Origin: Caecitellus pseudoparvulus
Taxonomy: Eukaryota; Bigyra: Bicosoecida
Direction of reading: 5' to 3'
Length of the DNA stretch: 64,000 nt
NCBI GenBank assembly: GCA_965644315.1
Contig: CBFFRQ010000013.1
Coordinates: 248,001-312,000, forward strand
A program made the position numbers and the translations under genes. Positions 52,401-63,538 of the stretch are shown piece after piece. The notes under the pieces are model-generated. The model did no database searches. It saw only the letters and a list, made by a program, of their open reading frames with translations, and was not told where the DNA came from. Every line of letters starts with the position of its first letter. Position 1 is the stretch's first letter.

Positions 52401-55400
52401 CGGCAGACACCGACGAAGGCACGTTGCGCCGGGCCAAGGTGGAGGAGTTCGTTGCCACAGCCGAGGTCCCCGTGCGCCTGTCTTGGTTCCTCGGCCCCGA
52501 GGAAGGCGGCTTGACGCCCAAGGGCCTGCCAGCCCTGCTGGGCCAGCTCGTGGACGTCATTGCCTCATCCCGCAAGGTCGGCAACGAGATCCTGTCTGCG
52601 CAGGGCGGCTCAGGCTCCTCTGTCGCTGGGTTCAGTCACGTGCCCCTGCCGCGGCTCCTGCTGCAGTCCATGGAGCTGCATGCCATGCGCCTGCTGCACG
52701 GCATGCTGCACGTGGCGTCCTTGGCGCCCCACCTTGCGGCCCACCCCACTGCCGTGCCGTTGCTCCTGCAGGTGTCCGGCATTGAACAGCCATCGGACTC
52801 TTCGAAGCGCGCTGAAATCGAGGAGGACCTCACTTCTGCGGAAGCGCTGCAGTGCACTGCGCTGTCCACCTCCCGCGTGGAGGACCGCCTGCTGGCTGTC
52901 AGTACGGTCCTTGGGCGCCGCATGAAGGTGCCTCTGGATGTCCGCATGCGCATTGTCCCCCCCACTTCAACTGAGAGTGCAGATGCTGCAACTAAGTTCG
53001 GCATCGTTGTGGGCGATTTTTCCCTGGCTGAAGCCGAGGGCGCCGGCTCCACGGACCTCCCAGACGAGGCGGCATCCAGCCAGCAGCAGAGGCTGCTCAC
53101 ACCAGAGGAAGCAAAAGCTCTGCAGGACTCACAAGAGGCAGGGGCAACTGTCACCATCCATGCTTCCAAGTACTTCGGTGGCGAGCTGTGTGGCCGCCTG
53201 TGTACGGCTGTGGCTGCCAAAGCGGCAGCATCCCAGAGCGCGGCCGTTAAGTCAGCTCCTATGGCTGCAACCAAGGCATCTGCCCCTTCAAAGGCATCTG
53301 CACCCTCAGGCTTCGGTTCCACGGCAGGCGGCTCTGCAGGCGCTTTTGACTTTGGCGGCCGTGGCGGGTCCAAGTTTGAGATGAGCATGGGCGGCAGCAA
53401 GGGTGGTGACATGGGCGGCGGTAAGAGTGGTAGCAAGGCGACTGCTTTTGGCGCGCCCACTGGCGGCATGGACTTCTCGTTCCCTGCCAGTGCGCCCAGC
53501 CTCCCGGCGTCAGGCGGTGCTCCGAGCCTTCCTGCCGCTGGCGGCTTGCCAACCGGCAGCAGCTTCGGCGGCGATTTCTCAGCGGCGGCTGGGACGCCCA
53601 GCTTCCTCACAGCCGGCGGGGGCAGTGGAGGCATGGGTGGCCTGCTGGACGGCAGCGACAGCGACAGCGACCAAGATGCAGGCGCGGGTGCATCCTCGGC
53701 ATCTGCTGCCCCAATGGCCATGGCCACAAGCGCCGCAGCCAGCAAAGCTGCAGAGCCCAAGGACTTGCCTGCTGAGCCTGTTGCATACCCAGAGCAGGCT
53801 CGTTTCGTGTACGTTCCCTTGGCTTCCAAGCCCAGCCGTGCCACGTGCGAGGGCGCTGTCGTGCTGATGGACACCCGCATCGACACGTTCAGGACACGCC
53901 TTGTCCAAGCCGAGGCTGCTGGCGCAGTGGGCATTGTGCTGGCTGTGCACGACATTGGCGTCATGAAGGAGCTGGGCCTGAACAACACGCTTGCCATGCT
54001 GAAGGCGGCAGCTGAGAAGGCAGCCGCCGTGGAGGCCTCCAAGGCCAAGGCCAAGGCCAAGTCCTCCAAGAGCAAGGCATCTGGCGCGACAACGGTCGCG
54101 GAGAAGCAAGCAGCCGCGCTAGCTTCGGCGGGGCAAGAGGACACGTCAGCTGCCGACGCTGCAGCGGCCGCCTTTGATGCCGACCGGGAGCTTGCCTCCG
54201 CCATTGCGCAAGGATTGCTCACTCCCCCGGGGCCAGCCCCAGACGCCGCCACTTTCGAGCGGCTGCACATTCCCGTGCTGGCTGTCGACCGCGACGTTGG
54301 CAAGCACCTGCGCCACTCTTTGGGTGTGCCAAACCACGAGGAGCCTGACGTGCAGTACAAGGCAATGATGCTGGCTCAGCTGGAGGAGGAGGGCTACCCT
54401 CGCCAGCTCTGCGAGAAGGCGTGGGCCAAGTCTGATGGCAACGTGCTGCGTGCTCGGGCATGGCTGGCCACCAACGCCAGCTGGATGATGGAGCAGCAGA
54501 ACCTCATGGCAGAGCTGGAAGAAGACGTGGCGGCCGAGCAGGCCGCTGAGCGCAAGGCGCGCAAGGGCCTGGCGGCCATGTCGGAGATGCCTGAAGATGA
54601 GGACGACATTGCAGCCAAGGCACATGCTGCTCTGAAGAAGGCTGTCGGTGGGGCAGGCATGGCTGGCGAAGACGACTTCGGCATGGGGGATGAGTCCGAG
54701 GAAGAGCCAGAGGACGATGGCGCCTTTGACGTCGTGGCTGCTATGAAGGCGGCTAGGGAGGTCATCGCGCCTCTCGTCGGGCCACTAGTGGTGGATGAAA
54801 TGCTCGCGGACATTGAGGAGTGCGAGCCAGATCTGGAGATGCTGTTCGAAATGTGCGAGGAGCTCGTCATGGACGCTGGTGTGGACATTTCTGAGCACGG
54901 GCTGGGCCGAGAGCTCAACGCAGCATACATCAGGCACTCGAAAACCAACCGCAGGAGCAAGAAGGCTGCAGCACGGGGCCTGTTTGAGAAGAAGCCCGAT
55001 GAAATTACTTGGGAAGACCTTCTGTCTGCGGACGTGGGGGAGACGGCACGTGACACCATTGAAGACGACAACGCGATTTGGCCATTGGCTCGGCGATTCC
55101 AGGAATTCGCCAAGGAGGCTTCCAACACTGCCAACTACGACATGGCAGGAGAAGAGGCCCTGGCAGGGGCACAAGGTGGCGCCTCCTGGGCAGCCTCTGG
55201 CCCCAGCCAGCTGTACGAGGATGCGGAATTCTTGGGCAAGCTGCCCTCCAAGTCCACCCAGGAGCTCGTCAGCACTCTGTCCAAGACGTACGGACAGGCT
55301 GCCATGCACTACGCACGTCGTTGCCTAGTCGCAGCCTTCACGTACTGGCCCAACCCAGGACACCACGCGCTGCTGCCTTCACCTCCCACAAAGCCACTGC

Positions 55401-58400
55401 CGCCATTGACGCAGCTGTGCAGCTCGTCCCTCTTGCGCTACGTGCTGCACGTGGGTCTGGCTACGCAGCCATACCCTGCTGCAAGCCCCACACCCGAGTG
55501 GATCGACGTGGATGGAGACGCGGGCACGGACTGCGCCGTCGAGCTGCCCTGTGCCCCGCCATTCCAGGCCCACCTGCAGAACGTCCTTGTTGCTGAGGTC
55601 GTCGGGTACGGGCCGGAAGGCATGGGTGCTGGGTCGGGGCAGGAGGTGTCTGCTGTCATCCTGAAGGACTGCATGGACACCATGGACAGCGTGAAGACTG
55701 CAGGTCAGGCCACGGACAGCGCCTTCCTGGCTGCCAAGGCCAAGGAGGAAGCCAAGAAGGCCAAGGAGGCAGAGGAGGCTGCGGCTGCCGCAGGGGGGCC
55801 GAAGAAGAAGTTCGCGATGAAGGCCTCGGTGCGAGCTTTCGATGCGCCGGATATGGATGATGCTGTGGCTGGCGACTTGGACGATGCACTGGCCACGCCA
55901 GAGGAGGCAGAGGCCAAGGCTGCTGCGACGCAAGTGAACGAAGTCCTCGCCTTGGTGGTCAAGCCCTTCCTGTCCTCGCAGCATGGCGGGCCGACGAACC
56001 CGAACGGGCAGTGCACTGAAATCAAGGTGCCTGGGGCTGTGCGTCTGCGCATCGTTTTCCAAGCGCCCAAGGGGGCTGAGGACGACATGGATGGTTCTGG
56101 CGAGGAGAAGCAAGATGGCGAGTCACCTGCTGCATCCACTCTTGTCGACGAAGCAATTCGGGTGTTCGGGCTTGAGTCCAGCAGCTCCCGAGGGGACAGT
56201 GGGGGTGAACCCAGCAGCTCTTCCTCCGGGCGGGGTGCTGCTCGCCCCGCTTCCAGGCCTGTGGCAGCATCAAGCAGCTTTGGTGGAGGCGGCTTCAGCT
56301 TCTCGCAGCCTACCCCGGCCTTCGGAGGAGGCTCGAATTGGGGCGGCGGCTTTGGCGGTGGCGGTGGCTTTGGCGGCGGCTTTGGTGGCGGCGGCTTTGG
56401 TGGCGGCTTCAGTGGAGGTGCCACTTCGGCCAGCACAGGCGATGCTCAGGAGCTTAGCTTCCCATCGTGCGGCAGCTACCTCCGCTTCTTCAAGGATGCT
56501 GCTGGATCTGGGCACATCCAAGATGTCAACTCCCAGTCTTCCAGCACTGACTTGGTCGTGAGCGGGGATTCCTTGTTCTACAATATCTTCGACAGCAACC
56601 GTGGCACGACTGCCAACAACAGCTCCTTCAACCAGTACATGAGCTATGCACAGAGCCAAGGCCCAGCCTCTGGCCGAACCTACCTCACGTACCGCTTCTT
56701 GGTGTATGCTGAGCTGGACACGTCGCAGAGTGAGGCGGCAGTGCGCGCCGGTGGCCTGCCCTGCACCATGCAGCTCATTGGCATCCAGCTCGAGGCTGAG
56801 GATGCCATCCAGCGCATCCAAGCGGCCAAGAAGGGCTCAAGCGCAGATGGCACCGGAAGCGGTGCGGCTGCTGAGAGCAAGGTGCAGCTTGAGGAGGCCA
56901 AGAGTGCCGCTGGGGATCTGGACCCCGCCAAGCGCTTGCCTCTCCTTCTGCGCTCGCTCTTGGCTGCCTTGCCTTACGCTCCTTCCGGCCGCACAGCAGC
57001 TGCCTGCATGCAGATGGGGGCGCGCCTGTTCCGCAGGTGGGGAGCCAGCGGTGATGCCGGGCTCGCCAAGGTGGACGCGGAGGATGAGGCTGTCCGCTTC
57101 ATCACCGAGCACGTGCCGTTCCTGGACAGGGCACACTCTTGGCTACGCACGACGCTGCTGGCTGAGTGGGCACAGAGTGTGCAGCTGCCGCGCCACGTGC
57201 AGAGCTTGATGGAGATGATGCTGGCCGCGAAGAAGGCCCTGTCAGCTCTGCAGCTTCCCAACTCCCTGGCCGACGTGCCGTCGATTGCTGCCGTCACAGC
57301 AGCTGACCTGGCCGCGCTGGGATTGACCGAGGAGGACTTGCTGGGCGGCGACGATGAGGAGGAGGCTGAAGAGGACAAGGGCGAAGCTGGCCAGGCCTCT
57401 TCCAAGCGCAAGGGGGGAGCCGCTGCTGGCGGCTCTGCGACTGCTTCACCCACACCGGTAGAGGGTGCCGAGGGCACCCCCATTGATGCCTTGGTGGGTG
57501 ATGCTGACGAAGAGCTACGCATTGGCACGTCCGCCCTGCCACGGCGCGTTCGCCAGGCGCAGGCCAAGATGCTGCAGTACCTATCAGATCGGGAGGGTCC
57601 CCAGCGGGTGTCCATGCTGGCCCTGTCCAGCGGCGCTGTGCTGCCAGACTTCGCTGCTGTGAGCACGACAGGCAACAGCGTTCCCAGCATTTTCGCCTCT
57701 GACACTGTGCTTCGAGGCGGCAAGTGGTACTTCGAAGTCGTGTTTGACCGTGTCGCTTCTGCTTCTCACAACGCGTACGCGAGCATGGGCTGGATGACGC
57801 CCAAGTTCGAGGTGAAGAAGCACAAGGCTGGCGTCGTCAACTCCGGCTACCAGCAGCAGCAGCCCCACGTCGGAATGGACCAGCAGGGCCAGTCCTGGGC
57901 CTTCAACGCCAGCAGCCACGGTTACTACCATCGCCAAGCGAATGTGCCCCTGGACCAGAAGTTCCTCTCCAAGAAGAGCTTTGACATGGAGACTGCTGAG
58001 GCTGTGGAGAGCCGCGTGGAGGCCTTGCGCAAAGAGGTGGCTGGTGCCCAAGGCAAGAGCGCCAAGGCCAAGGCGTCGTCCAAGAAGGGTGGCGAGAAGG
58101 CGGGCGCTGCAGCGGATGATGAGGCAGGGGACGCCAGCCCTACGGACGAGTCCAGCGAGGCGTCCAAGATGGCTGCCATGATGGCAGCCATGCAGGCAAG
58201 CGGTGCTGACGCGGAGTCCATGTCTGCCATGATGAGCCAGCTCATGGACATGAAGGCCGGCAAGTCTGGCAAGAAGGATAAGAAGTCCGGCTCTTCCAGC
58301 ACCAACCAGTGGTCCTGGAAGCACGGTGCCATCATTGGGTGCTGCGTGGACATCGACAAGGGCACCTTCTCCTGGGTGCTTGGTGGCGTGCATCACCCGC

Positions 58401-61213
58401 CCGCCTTCAAGGGCGCCATGATCCCAGGCAAGGCCTTGGTGCCTGCAGTGTCCGTCTCCAGCAACTCTGGCATCAGCGGCGTGTCTGTGAACTTCGGGCG
58501 CCAGCCGTTCGTGTTCCCGCCGCCAGAGGGCTACTTGCCTGTCGAGGACCCGGCGCGCCCCTTCTCCTCATGGCTGGCACGCTTTGAGCACGCCGCCGAC
58601 GTGACTCGCCTGGTCCACCAGCGCTTGCCCCTGCCGCACAACGTTGTGAACATGGCGCTGAACGAGGAAGGCTGTGCAGGTGACGCCAAGGCCCTGCCAG
58701 GTGAGTTCGTGTCCGTGGACATGAAGTCCAGCAACTCATCCTCGTACCCCCCGGAAAACTTGATGAATGATGACGAGCACGCCATCTCATACGTGCAGAT
58801 CGGCGGTCAGCCAACGCACATGGTCTTCCGTGTTGCCCCTCGCACGGAAGCAGAGACTGCCGGGGATGGCGAAGAAGAGGGCGATGACGAAGAAGGCAGC
58901 AAGCCCGCCCGCCCGCAGCCGAAGGAATCCTCTGGCGTTGTCATCTCGCAAGTGCAGATCACCTTCGGCATGCCCTACAACTACGGCAACTACCCCGTGG
59001 AGGGCTGCATTTTCGCGTCCCAGCACGACGTGACAGACTTCGGGCAGTTCCAGTGGGCCAACCGCTTCACAGACAAGCACTTTGAAGCTTTCGCCCGCAA
59101 GAAACAGAAGGAAGCCATTTCTGCAGCCAGTGCAGCTGCATCCAAGGAGGGCGACGAAGCCGCCCTCGCCGCCAGGGTTGCTGACGCAGCCTCGGCTGCC
59201 CTGCGCAACCCCAAGACGCACGAGCCTGTGGGCTTCTTCTCCAAGAAGGCGCAGGAGGCGAACTGCACTGTGCAACTTCCGGTGCCGGTGAACGCCAAGT
59301 ACATCGTGGTGAAGTTCATGAAGCCCAACTCTGCTGGCATGCAGGCTTCCTCGTACTACTACGGCGGCAACACCAACGTGGCTGTGCAGTCCATCAAGTT
59401 CATGGGTGTGCTGGCTGACCACCCCCTCGCCTCTGTGTTCGGGTCCCCCTCCTTCGTGCCCAAGGCCGAGGAGCTGATGCGGGACATGAAGGCCCACGCG
59501 CTGAGCGAGAAGGCGGTGTGGACCTCCGAGCGGGATGCCTCCCTGGTGGAGCTGGCGCAGAGCGAAGCGACGAAGAAGGGCATCACGCCCGCCGACTTGG
59601 ACGCTGTCATGCTGACGCCGTCCCCGGAAGACCTCATGCGCTTTGACCCCATCAAGTTCCTGCCGCTGGGCGCCATCCAGGCGCGCTTTGCCATTATCAA
59701 GTACCTGAACCGCCTGGTGACTCCTCTGCTGAACTACGTGGACGTCTCCTCGCCACCTCCCCCGCCATCTGCCACCGAACAGTTGGCCACCATGCGTGCC
59801 ATGGCGACGGGGGACACTGTGGCAGCGGCCGCCAGCGGTGCTGGGGCCAGCCGCGCTGTGGATGAATCCCTCTCCACAGTTGTGCACCGCCTGAAGGGCA
59901 TGTACTTCACCAGCACGAAGATGACGGTGCTGGAGTCCCTGCTGGAGGCCAGCGGTGGTGGCAAGAAGCAGGCCAACCGCGGGGGCTTCGGCTCCTTCAA
60001 CTCCGGCTGGGAGGGCGCCCGGTCCATCCGCATCGCCGTCAACCGCATGCGGGCGAGCAAGGCCAAGGAGGAGCCTGAGACTGACCCTGAGGGCCTGCGC
60101 TCTGTGTTCGGGCAGGTGTTCAGCGCCCTGCGCTACTCTGACTACGCCCGCTTCCGAGGCGCAGGCAAGGGGGACCAGGCCTGGACTGTGGATCTGTTGG
60201 GGGAGGGCTCCATCGACGTCGGTGGCGCCTACCGTGAAATCGTCACCATGCTGTGTGAAGACTTGATGTCTGGTCTGGTGCCGCTGTTCATCCGCTGCCC
60301 GAACGGCGTGAACGAGGTCGGCCTGAACCGCGAGAAGGCCATCCTGAACCCCTCTGCGACATCCCCCCTGCACATGGCCATGTACGAGTTCCTGGGCGTG
60401 CTCTTCGGCATTTCCCTGCGCACTCGGTACAGCCTGCCCCTGGACCTGCCCTCCATGGTGTGGAAGCAGGTCAGCGGCGACGCCCTCACGCCGTCCGACC
60501 TGGACGGCGTGGACAAGCTCTGCCGGCAGGCGCTGGGCTCCATGGCCAACATGTCCGAAACTGACTTTGCAGAGCTGGAAGACACCTTCACCACAAAGCT
60601 GTCTGATGGCAGTGAAGTGGAGCTCAAGCCTGGCGGCCGCAGCATCCCCGTCACGTACGAGACCCGCACGGAGTTCATCGCCCGCGTCATCTCAGCGCGC
60701 CTGTCCGAGTCCAGGGCCCAAGCTGCTGCCATTCGCCGTGGCTTCAACCAAGTCGTGCCGCTGGGCATGCTGTCCCTCTTCGCGTGGCACGAGATTGAGC
60801 TGCTGGTCTGCGGCTCTCCCCGTATCGACATCGACCTGCTGCGCAAGCACTCCACGTACCGCTCAGGGCTGTCTCCCAACCACCCCGTCATCCAGAACTT
60901 CTGGATGGCGCTGCACAGCTTCAGCCAGGCAGAGCGCCGCCTGTTCCTGCGCTTCGTGTGGGGCCGCAACCGCCTGCCGACGCGGGAGGAAGACTGGACC
61001 TCGCCCTTCAGCATCACTGCCCTGTCGTCGTCCCGCACAGACTCGGACGACATGCTGCCGGTGTCCCACACGTGCTTCTTCCAGCTGGACTTGCCCCTGT
61101 ACTCCAACTTCGAGACCATGCGCAGCAAGCTGCTGTACGCCATCACGAACTGTACCGCCATCGACACGGACTTCTCAGCCAATGCGTCTGCCGTGTCCAT
61201 TTGGATGGACTAA
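40407..61213 (+). CDS. Giant HECT-type E3 ubiquitin ligase with histone H3-like N-terminus
   Basis: Model: exons 40407-40601, 40719-40779, 40850-41094 and 41141-61213; about 6857 residues. The ATG at 40407 (GCAGCCATGG) starts ARTRQTARRASGRAPPRR, a lysine-free copy of the H3 tail. Then: SDGTYLYAHSNLGLTKIGTG (as in HECTD4-type ligases), a LamG-like domain (about 861-1233; SLTLETWVRMD, VLLANGQEVWR, LIGCWPCDDG), FG-rich linkers (about 1688-1765, plus two later), a PA-like segment (GAVVLMDTRIDTFRTRL), a UBA domain (about 4574-4620; EEEGYPRQLCEKAWAKSDGN), SPRY (about 5671-5961, with a long insert), an F5/8-APC10-like domain (SSSYPPENLMNDDEHA) and a C-terminal HECT domain with catalytic Cys near residue 6812 in LPVSHTCFFQLDLP. 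It transfers ubiquitin through that Cys; HERC1/HECTD4-like. The first three exons are the least certain part. Confidence 0.85.
45700..45930 (+). repeat. FG/GFG-rich low-complexity linker in the HECT ligase
   Basis: About 75 residues with repeated GGFG and FG dipeptides in a Ser/Gly background (SSGGFGGFGGAQSSSFSFGN), like Nup98-type phenylalanine-glycine regions. Two related patches occur at about 53300-53600 and 56270-56420 in the same protein. Confidence 0.85.
56270..56420 (+). repeat. Third FG-rich linker of the HECT ligase
   Basis: SSSFGGGGFSFSQPTPAFGG followed by repeated GGGFGGGF units, about 50 residues. It is coded by GGC/GGT-rich tandem DNA, which could be prone to slippage. Confidence 0.85.
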
Positions 61214-61511
61214 AGCCTGCCCGTCCACCTTGTGCCAAACCATGTAGCCTGGCCATGCTTCAGAGTGTCTGCGCCAACTGCTGGTCGTTTAGCGATGTGG
61301 GGGTCTCGGGGGGGAGGCACCCAGAGGATTGCCCCGCCACCAAGTCAAGCGTGGGGCGTCGCCCTGAGTGCTCCCGCATCGCAACTTCGAACAGCAACGG
61401 CAAAACACCTTGTGACAGCCTCTCCCAGTGTGGGTGAGGTGCATGCTCCAATGCATTGACACGTGGTCCACAAGCCCACCTGCCGCCAGCTCTTGCTCCC
61501 CCCGCTGCACC

Positions 61512-62220
61512 ATGCAGGGAGCAGTGGAGGCTGCTGCAGCTGAGCTGCTGCACCACGGAGTGCGCCTCTTGGCCGGCAAGCCACATGCAACTGCAGAGCT
61601 CAGACGCAAACTACTCACTGTGTGCTGGAGGCGTCAGAGGTTTGGGAAGCGGCGAAGTACGCTGGCAACGCTTGGAGCTCGGTGCGGTATTTGAGCACGG
61701 CCCACCCCACGCTGTTTCTCCACAGGCGCCGAAAAGTACCGCGAAATCGACTGCGAAGCAGCTGTGGACCAGGTGCTTGTGCAACTGGATACGTACTTGG
61801 ATGACAAAGACTACGCCAACTGGCATGTGCGGCAACGGGCTCGTGCGTTGCCATGAGTTGAGAGCTGAAGCTGCAGCACGCTACAGCTTGCTGGGTAGCC
61901 CTCCTCCCATCACAGGGAACCGACCAAGATCCACCATACAGCTGAGATCTGAACTAGCGTTTAAGGGGGTCGATGGCGAGGTTGTAGCCACTGCGCTGGA
62001 TGAGTATGACGAGCCAGAGGCTGCCGGCAAGCTGGCACGCAAGCGCCTGCGCCGGCTAGGTTTCCTTGATGCAGCGGGGGCGCCTGTCGAGCAGATTACA
62101 GGTACTATTCGGCAGGATGTCGTAAAGTATTTGCTCGGTAGGGGATTCAGCATTACCTCCATCAAAGCTGCGCTGGCGGAGGTGGGTTCCGGACCGCCTC
62201 GCAGCGCGGAGCCACGGTGA
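61512..62220 (+). CDS. RecX-family regulatory protein, nuclear copy with introns
   Basis: Three exons: 61512-61656, 61726-61842 and 61916-62220, both introns phase 1; 188 residues, the typical RecX size. The family pattern of three three-helix repeats is visible: ELLHHGVRLLAGKPHATAEL and LRRKL in repeat 1; AAVDQVLVQLDTYLDDKDYA then WHVRQRARNRPRSTIQLRSEL (across the last junction) and AFKGVDGEVV in repeat 2; DVVKYLLGRGFSITSIKAAL in repeat 3. RecX binds and modulates RecA. In plants and algae nuclear RecX genes serve organellar RecA; the N-terminus here is short, with no clear transit peptide. The good fit of the family motif across the junctions supports the splicing. Confidence 0.82.
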
Positions 62221-62382
62221 AGTAAGAACTGTCAAAACCAATGCTGCACAGCTCGCCTCCCGTGCCACCAAGTTCTGGGTAGCTTCCAACCTGGGGCTTG
62301 TATCAGCCCTTTGCCTTGTGGCGCCGCCCTTGCTTGAGCGGAGTCAGAGCAGTGCTCCATTGAGCATCCACGTTGGTGCCGA

Positions 62383-63483
62383 ATGAAGTGGCAGTTCACC
62401 CCCTTCGGGGAAGACCCACCGCCGGCTTTGCCTGCACAATGGAATTATTTCTACGTAGTCATTGCTTTAGCGCTTGCAACGGTGAGTTGTGGAGAGCAAG
62501 CAGGGGAGGGCGGCGCCTGGCGTTTCGCTGGCGTGCCATGAGCCTTACAAAGCTTGCCACACCTCGAATGTGGTCCCCTGACGCCCCCGTCTTGCAGGTG
62601 GGAGCATACACAGCCATCCAGTTCATTGAGTCGTTGGTACGGACGCCTGCGTTTTCATCCGCCATGGCCTTCCCGACAAGAAGCTTGCCAACGCTGCCTG
62701 CAGGTGGCAACGCAGGAGCGTTTGTCTCGCACAGAAGAGAATCAAAGCAACCTGAATGTGTTTGGCATCCTCGCCGCATCATTTTGCATCGGAGTGAACA
62801 GTGTTTGGGTCATGCACTTCATCAACACCAGCGCTGTGCGCCACGGTGTGAAGGTCGAGTACAACCTTGCCGAGACGCTGCTGAGCTTGGTGTTCATCCT
62901 GCTCTGCGCCTTTGTGGGCATATCCATCACAGCCTGCCATAAGGATGGCTTGCTTGGCCCCCCCAAAGCCTCCACGTACCACCTCACTCGCCTGCGCATG
63001 CCAGCCCCCGGCGCCTCCATCGTGCAGCACCTGAGCTTCATGTTGGAGCAGGTGCAGGACGCCGTGGGCTGGCGCCTAGCCTTGGGCGGCACCATTCTCG
63101 GGGCAGGTGTCGGGGCCATGCATTACACCGGCGTCAACGCTATCCGAGCCAACTTGGAGTTGTACATGGACCCTGTCTGGATGCTGACCAGCGTCCCCAT
63201 CGCTGCTGTCGGAGGCATGGCCATCATCTGGCTCATGTTCCACATGCACGGGTTCGTGAAGCGCTGCATCGCGGCAGTTATTTTGGGAATTGCAGTTAGC
63301 TTTGTGCACTTCTACGCTTACTTTGCCGGGACGTACTCTGCCCTTCCACGCGACCGCTGGGACCCAGACGCGTTTGCAAAAGAGGTCTTGGTAGAGGCGG
63401 AGCCCGCTGTGGTCGCTGCCACGCTGCTCTCCTCCGTCTTCCGCTTCCTCTTCCTTGGCATAATTTCTGCGGGTGCAGAGTGA
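62383..63483 (+). CDS. MHYT-domain integral membrane protein
   Basis: Three exons: 62383-62481, 62598-62636 (39 nt) and 62704-63483, all phase 0; 305 residues. About seven hydrophobic helices. The first part NYFYVVIALALAT-VGAYTAIQFI joins across a splice into the SYTAL-type motif of MHYT proteins. The repeated signature appears as WVMHFINTSA (about residue 84) and GAMHYTGVNA (about 185), with the intervening loop extended. MHYT domains in bacteria are proposed copper-binding sensors of O2, CO or NO attached to signalling domains. Here no output domain follows. Function in this cell unknown. Confidence 0.8.
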
Positions 63484-63538
63484 GTGGCGCCAGACGTACA
63501 CCGCACAATGCATTCCTGGGGGAGCGGGCGCGCTGCGC

